64,000 bases of DNA from the NCBI RefSeq assembly GCF_000024465.1, contig NC_014010.1, positions 2,046,001 through 2,110,000 on the forward strand, written 5' to 3'. Numbering within the stretch: position 1 is the stretch's first letter; each line of letters begins with the position of its first letter. The position numbers and the translations under genes were made by a program. The notes under the pieces were generated by a model. It was given only the letters and a program-made list of their open reading frames with translations. It did not search any database and was not told where the DNA came from. This DNA is from Candidatus Puniceispirillum marinum IMCC1322 (GTDB lineage Bacteria > Pseudomonadota > Alphaproteobacteria > Puniceispirillales > Puniceispirillaceae). Positions 60,091 to 64,000 of the stretch are shown piece after piece.

Positions 60091-61953
60091 TTAAGCAACT
60101 TTTTTACCGCGCCGTATTGTGTCTTCGTCAAATAGGTCGGTAAGCTGTCCAACAACGGCACCACCAAGCTGATCAACATCAGTAATTGTGACCGCACGCC
60201 GATAATAGCGGGTAACGTCATGTCCGATGCCGATAGCCAGCAATTCAATAGGCGACCGCCCTTCAATATAGGCAATGACCTCGCGCAGGTGCCGTTCCAG
60301 ATAACTGCCGCTATTAACCGACAAGGTGGAATCATCAACCGGGGCGCCATCGGAAATGACCAGCATGATTCGGCGGTCTTCGTTGCGGCCAAGCAAACGC
60401 TCATGCGCCCATAACAGGGCTTCGCCATCGATATTTTCTTTCAGAATGCCTTCACGCAACATCAGCCCCAGTGATTTACGCGCGCGCCGCCATGGCACAT
60501 CGGCTGGCTTATAAATAATATGGCGCAGATCATTCAGGCGGCCTGGTGCGGCTGGTTTGCCAGCCTGTTGCCATAATTCGCGTGACTGGCCCCCTTTCCA
60601 TGCGCGTGTGGTAAAGCCAAGAATTTCGACCTTTACACCACAGCGTTCGAGGGTGCGTGCCAGAATATCGGCGGTGACGGCGGCAATCGTGATGGGACGC
60701 CCGCGCATTGATCCGGAATTATCCAGCAACAAGGTCACAACCGTATCGCGGAATTTGGTATCTTGTTCCTGCTTATAGGATAGGGCGCTCAAAGGCTGGG
60801 TTACAACCCGATGTAATTTCGCCGCATCCAGAATGCCTTCTTCAAGATCAAAATCCCAAGACCGGTTCTGATGTGCCATCAATTTACGCTGTAGCCGGTT
60901 GGCCAGTTTGCCAACCACCGATGTCACATTTTCCATATGGCGGTCTAGCATTGTACGAAGACGATCAAGTTCTTCCGGATCGCACAGGTCGGCAGCTGAA
61001 ACAATTTCGTCAAACTTGGTTTCAAATGTACGGTAGCTATCATCGGCAGTGCCGCGATTGGCATTATGACCAGTCATATCTGAATTTGGTGAATCGCCAT
61101 CGGACATGCCTTCTTCGGCGCCGTCGGCTTCGCCCATTTCGCCTTCTTGCGACGAACCGGAATCGCCCGCATCATCCATGGACTGGCTATCGTCACCTTC
61201 GGATTGGTCTTCGCCAACAGCCGACTGCTCGCCATCCTGATCGCTCTGGCTGTCCCCACTATCATCCTCATCACTACCTTCGTCGGCGTCATCATCCGGA
61301 TTTGAAGACGCATCACCAAGATCGGTTTCTAAAGCCCCGATCAGGCGCCGTGAGATTTCGGCAAACTGGCTTTGATCATCAATATTGGCTTCTAGTTGAT
61401 CCAGCAGATCACCAGCCCGTGATTTTACCCATGGGCGCCATAAATCCATCACCATAGATAGAGTCTGTGGCGGCGGCGCGCCGGTCAACTCTTCGCGCAG
61501 TAACAGGCGTACAACTTCGGCGATACCCGCTTCATCAGCGCTGCCTGGCGCTTCGATCTGGCGGGTTTCATATCGTTGGTTCAAGGCGGCGGTTAGATTG
61601 GCACCAACGCCAGCAAGATCGTTCGCACCAATGGCTTCGACGCGGGCGCGCTCGGCTGATTCGAAAATAGCGCGTGCGCCATCAGGATTCGGACAATGTT
61701 TCTTATGTGTCTTTGGATCATGATGGGCAATCCACAAAGCCGCACCATCGGCAGCCCCCCGCAAGCTTGCTTTCTGGGCGGCGGTGGCTGTTGGGGGCAA
61801 GGCGGGCAGGCGCACATCATCCGTGCCGACATGCGTATCAGTGCCTGCATAGGTAACCTGACATTCCTTGACACCTGCCACCGCCCGCAAGGCTGCTGCA
61901 TTGGATTTCAGGAATTGGGCTTCCTTGTCAAATTTGGGATCGTGATCTGGCAT
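60091..61953 (-). CDS. cobT: Cobaltochelatase subunit CobT
   Basis: Part of the aerobic CobNST chelatase that inserts cobalt into hydrogenobyrinic acid diamide during B12 synthesis. The 620-residue protein has an N-terminal domain, a long acidic Ser/Asp/Glu/Gly-rich linker (about 215-300) and a C-terminal von Willebrand A domain with the MIDAS motif [11 protein letters not shown]. It lies 43 bp after cobS. cobN is not in the window. Some lineages use CobST-like genes without B12 synthesis. Confidence 0.95.
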   Translation of the reverse strand: MPDHDPKFDKEAQFLKSNAAALRAVAGVKECQVTYAGTDTHVGTDDVRLPALPPTATAAQKASLRGAADGAALWIAHHDPKTHKKHCPNPDGARAIFESAERARVEAIGANDLAGVGANLTAALNQRYETRQIEAPGSADEAGIAEVVRLLLREELTGAPPPQTLSMVMDLWRPWVKSRAGDLLDQLEANIDDQSQFAEISRRLIGALETDLGDASSNPDDDADEGSDEDDSGDSQSDQDGEQSAVGEDQSEGDDSQSMDDAGDSGSSQEGEMGEADGAEEGMSDGDSPNSDMTGHNANRGTADDSYRTFETKFDEIVSAADLCDPEELDRLRTMLDRHMENVTSVVGKLANRLQRKLMAHQNRSWDFDLEEGILDAAKLHRVVTQPLSALSYKQEQDTKFRDTVVTLLLDNSGSMRGRPITIAAVTADILARTLERCGVKVEILGFTTRAWKGGQSRELWQQAGKPAAPGRLNDLRHIIYKPADVPWRRARKSLGLMLREGILKENIDGEALLWAHERLLGRNEDRRIMLVISDGAPVDDSTLSVNSGSYLERHLREVIAYIEGRSPIELLAIGIGHDVTRYYRRAVTITDVDQLGGAVVGQLTDLFDEDTIRRGKKVA

Positions 61954-61996
61954 GATGCGTCCTGACTATTGGATCCATGAGCGATAGGAAAAAGAA

Positions 61997-63004
61997 CTAG
62001 CTTGCATTGGCCTGACGGACAGGCGCTTCAGGCAAATCAATGCCAAAGCAACGCTGATAATATTCGGCCACGGTAGGACGCTCAATTTCATCACATTTAT
62101 TCAAAAAGCTCAGCCGGAACGCCAGTGTCATATCGCCAAAAATGCTTGTATTCTCGGCCCAGGTGATCACCGTACGTGGCGACATAACTGTCGATAGATC
62201 GCCTGACATAAAGCCCTTGCGGGTCAGGTCGGCCATGCGCACCATCTTGTTCAGTGTTTCACTGCCTTTGGCATCAGCATATTCGGGTAATTTGGCTTTG
62301 ACGATGCCGACTTCATCATCATGTGGCAGATAGTTCAATGTCGAGACAATCGACCAGCGATCCATCTGCCCCTGATTGATCTGCTGGGTGCCATGATAAA
62401 GACCAGTTGTATCACCTAGGCCAACGGTATTGGCGGTAGCGAAAAGGCGAAAATTAGGATGTGGATGAATCACCTTGTTACTGTCCAGCAAGGTCAGCTT
62501 GCCATCAACTTCCAGCACCCGCTGAATCACGAACATCACATCGGCACGGCCAGCATCATATTCGTCAAATACAAGCGCCACTGGATTCTGTAATGCCCAA
62601 GGCAGAATACCCTCGCGGAATTCGGTGACCTGTTTGCCATCGCGAAGCACAATCGCGTCTTTACCAATGAGATCAATCCGGCTTATATGGCTGTCCAGAT
62701 TGATGCGGATACATGGCCAGTTCAGCCGTGCGGCAACCTGTTCGATATGGGTTGATTTACCCGTACCATGATAGCCCTGAATCATGACCCGACGGTTAAA
62801 ACCAAAACCAGCCAGAATGGCTAGCGTCGTATCTGTATCAAATTGATAGGTTTCATCCTTGACCGGCACATAGTCCGATCCTTGGCTAAATGCCGGAACC
62901 TGCATGTCAACATCGATACCGAACACATCACGCGCATTCACAGTGATATCTGGCGCAGCTAGGGGATGTGCAGATGCAGACACGATTTTTGACTCATTTG
63001 ACAT
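61997..63004 (-). CDS. cobS: Cobaltochelatase subunit CobS (AAA+)
   Basis: AAA+ ATPase partner of CobT. The 335-residue protein shows Walker [16 protein letters not shown], Walker B-type [16 protein letters not shown], the sensor [17 protein letters not shown] and a C-terminal [10 protein letters not shown] at 63004 (MSNESKIVS) is preferred to the GTG at 63016, since AGGAG lies 11 bases ahead of it. The dnaJ-like gene is upstream on the same strand. Confidence 0.96.
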   Translation of the reverse strand: MSNESKIVSASAHPLAAPDITVNARDVFGIDVDMQVPAFSQGSDYVPVKDETYQFDTDTTLAILAGFGFNRRVMIQGYHGTGKSTHIEQVAARLNWPCIRINLDSHISRIDLIGKDAIVLRDGKQVTEFREGILPWALQNPVALVFDEYDAGRADVMFVIQRVLEVDGKLTLLDSNKVIHPHPNFRLFATANTVGLGDTTGLYHGTQQINQGQMDRWSIVSTLNYLPHDDEVGIVKAKLPEYADAKGSETLNKMVRMADLTRKGFMSGDLSTVMSPRTVITWAENTSIFGDMTLAFRLSFLNKCDEIERPTVAEYYQRCFGIDLPEAPVRQANAS

Positions 63005-63039
63005 GGCGGGATTCACTCCTGGGCAAAATAATGGGGTCT

Positions 63040-63615
63040 TTATTGTGCGGCGGGTTTGCCGCTACTTTCAATAGATTTACAAATAAGCGCATAGGCCAGA
63101 TTAATATCTTTTAGCCGTTCTTCGGCACCCGCGTCACCCCTATTTTTATCAGGGTGATTTTGTTTGGCTAATTGCTTGTATTGACGCTTTACGATTTCAA
63201 TATCATCAATGGGCTCTAATTGCATCACTCGCCATGCCTGTCTTTCTTCCTTGCTGAGCTGGCGCGTGGTTTTGGTGCCATCACGATTTTCAAAATCGAA
63301 CAACCCCATAACATCATCAAACACCTGATCCGAAGGCTGGCCAGTGGCAAATTTCCAGCTTGGGCGCTCCCATGTTGTGGCGTGGCGGATTTCGGCTTCG
63401 AGCGCTGCCCCTTGCAAACCTTCATAATAATTCCAGGCCCGGTTATAGGCGCGCACATGATCCAGACAGAACCAGATATAATCACGCAAGGCGTTGCGTG
63501 ATTTCGGGGCCCGGTGAATGCCTTCTTGCATACAGCTGTCTGCCGCACATTGCCGTGTATGTGCAGACTCATCATCGTCAGGCAGATTGATATCTGGTAT
63601 AGAGGATCGTGTCAT
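63040..63615 (-). CDS. DnaJ-domain protein of the cobS neighbourhood
   Basis: A 191-residue protein with a C-terminal J domain (about 135-185: [26 protein letters not shown], in parts) carrying the HPD motif, and an N-terminal region with two cysteines (QCAADSC), followed by [18 protein letters not shown]. This family regularly precedes cobS in alphaproteobacteria. Stimulation of a DnaK-type ATPase is expected; a direct link to cobalt chelation is unproved. Confidence 0.9.
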   Translation of the reverse strand: MTRSSIPDINLPDDDESAHTRQCAADSCMQEGIHRAPKSRNALRDYIWFCLDHVRAYNRAWNYYEGLQGAALEAEIRHATTWERPSWKFATGQPSDQVFDDVMGLFDFENRDGTKTTRQLSKEERQAWRVMQLEPIDDIEIVKRQYKQLAKQNHPDKNRGDAGAEERLKDINLAYALICKSIESSGKPAAQ

Positions 63616-63679
63616 AATAGTATCCAGTATAAACCAACAAAACCGCCAATCAAGGCATCCCCCTCATTGGAGATAACAC

Positions 63680-63940
63680 ATGACCAAAGCCGAGGCTATA
63701 GCTGCTAAATTGAAAACTGCTTTGCAGACTGATTTTATCGAAGTTTTAGACGTCAGTCATGAACATGCGGGACATGGCGGCTGGCGCGAAGGTGGTGAAA
63801 CACATTTCAAACTAACCATCACGTCGCCGCAATTTAACGGAAAAAGCCGTGTGCAACAGCATCGAATGGTTAACAATCTGCTTGCCGATGAGCTGGCAAA
63901 CGGAATTCACGCGCTGGAAATGCATCTGTCAGCTAGCTAG
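63680..63940 (+). CDS. bolA: BolA-family protein
   Basis: An 86-residue BolA protein (KAEAIAAKLKTALQTDFIEVLDVSHEHAGHGG, in parts; FNGKSRVQQHRMVNNLL; GIHALEMHL) with the HxxHxGH-type histidines and invariant FxGxxxxxxHR core. BolA proteins pair with monothiol glutaredoxins in iron-sulfur handling; no glutaredoxin gene is seen before the window ends. It is divergent from the dnaJ-like gene. Confidence 0.95.
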   Translation: MTKAEAIAAKLKTALQTDFIEVLDVSHEHAGHGGWREGGETHFKLTITSPQFNGKSRVQQHRMVNNLLADELANGIHALEMHLSAS

Positions 63941-64000
63941 CCGTTCTCCACCTTATGGCGCCGTATCATCGGCATAGCCAACACAACTGTTGCGCAAGGC

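Noticed and set aside
60708-61457. 249-residue open frame on the plus strand
   Set aside because: It lies opposite cobT; its odd Arg/His/Pro-rich composition comes from the acidic repeat region of cobT read in antisense.

Overview
The window is about 64 kb of a compact, moderate-GC chromosome from an alphaproteobacterium. Several signs point there: a class I (archaeal-type) lysyl-tRNA synthetase, CobS/CobT cobaltochelatase genes beside a DnaJ-like gene and bolA, the long alphaproteobacterial dCTP deaminase, the lysA-lptM-argH block, a DUF2849/DUF934 sulfite reductase cluster and a CIRCE-controlled groESL. Gene content and base composition fit a marine, SAR116-like lineage, but that last step is an inference from memory. 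Nearly all genes are core housekeeping. No rRNA, tRNA, CRISPR array, insertion sequence or prophage was seen.

Layout. 1-2.9 kb: end of the ATP synthase operon (atpG-atpD-atpC) closed by a strong hairpin terminator. 2.9-12.7 kb, minus strand: rppH, ctpA, gpmI, rlmH, rsfS, nadD, proA, proB, obgE, rpmA, rplU. These cover RNA decay, proteolysis, glycolysis, ribosome maturation, NAD and proline synthesis. 13-19.6 kb: an enolase-superfamily sugar-acid dehydratase, a DM13 membrane protein, a HAD protein, folB, a methyltransferase-like protein, chorismate mutase plus tyrA, and a YdcF protein. 19.7-27.1 kb, mostly minus strand: lysA, a tiny lptM-like lipoprotein, argH, a divergent tlpA-like gene, etfA/etfB, a cobalamin adenosyltransferase, a HIG1-like small membrane protein, folD and yggT.

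27.3-30.4 kb is the most accessory-looking part. It holds an SCO1-type copper chaperone, a secreted TPR plus beta-barrel protein that looks like a surface-lipoprotein assembly modifier (Slam), and a NarL/LuxR regulator whose receiver domain has lost most phosphorylation-pocket residues. 30.4-45.3 kb: acs, recX, an ABC-2 permease, dcd, argD-argF-hslO, a lipoprotein, trkH, a DJ-1-like protein, DUF1289, a homocysteine methyltransferase and aspS. 45.3-50.3 kb: ctaA and a sulfite-reduction cluster (cysG-like, DUF2849, cysI-like, DUF934) that lacks cysH. 50.3-64 kb: groES-groEL, a DUF4258/HTH toxin-antitoxin-like pair, a DinG-like helicase, lysK-pyrD, a ribbon-helix-helix protein, rpmB, cobT-cobS-dnaJ-like and bolA.

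The most unusual feature is a pair of related tandem repeat arrays, at 30291-30448 (3 copies, 55-bp period) and 39422-39646 (4 copies, 53-bp period). Each unit can fold into a stem-loop. Both arrays lie between convergent genes and run into the stop codon of the minus-strand gene. Three other convergent pairs instead have interlocked stop codons with no room for any terminator. The arrays are best read as an undescribed family of repeated hairpins acting at 3' ends.
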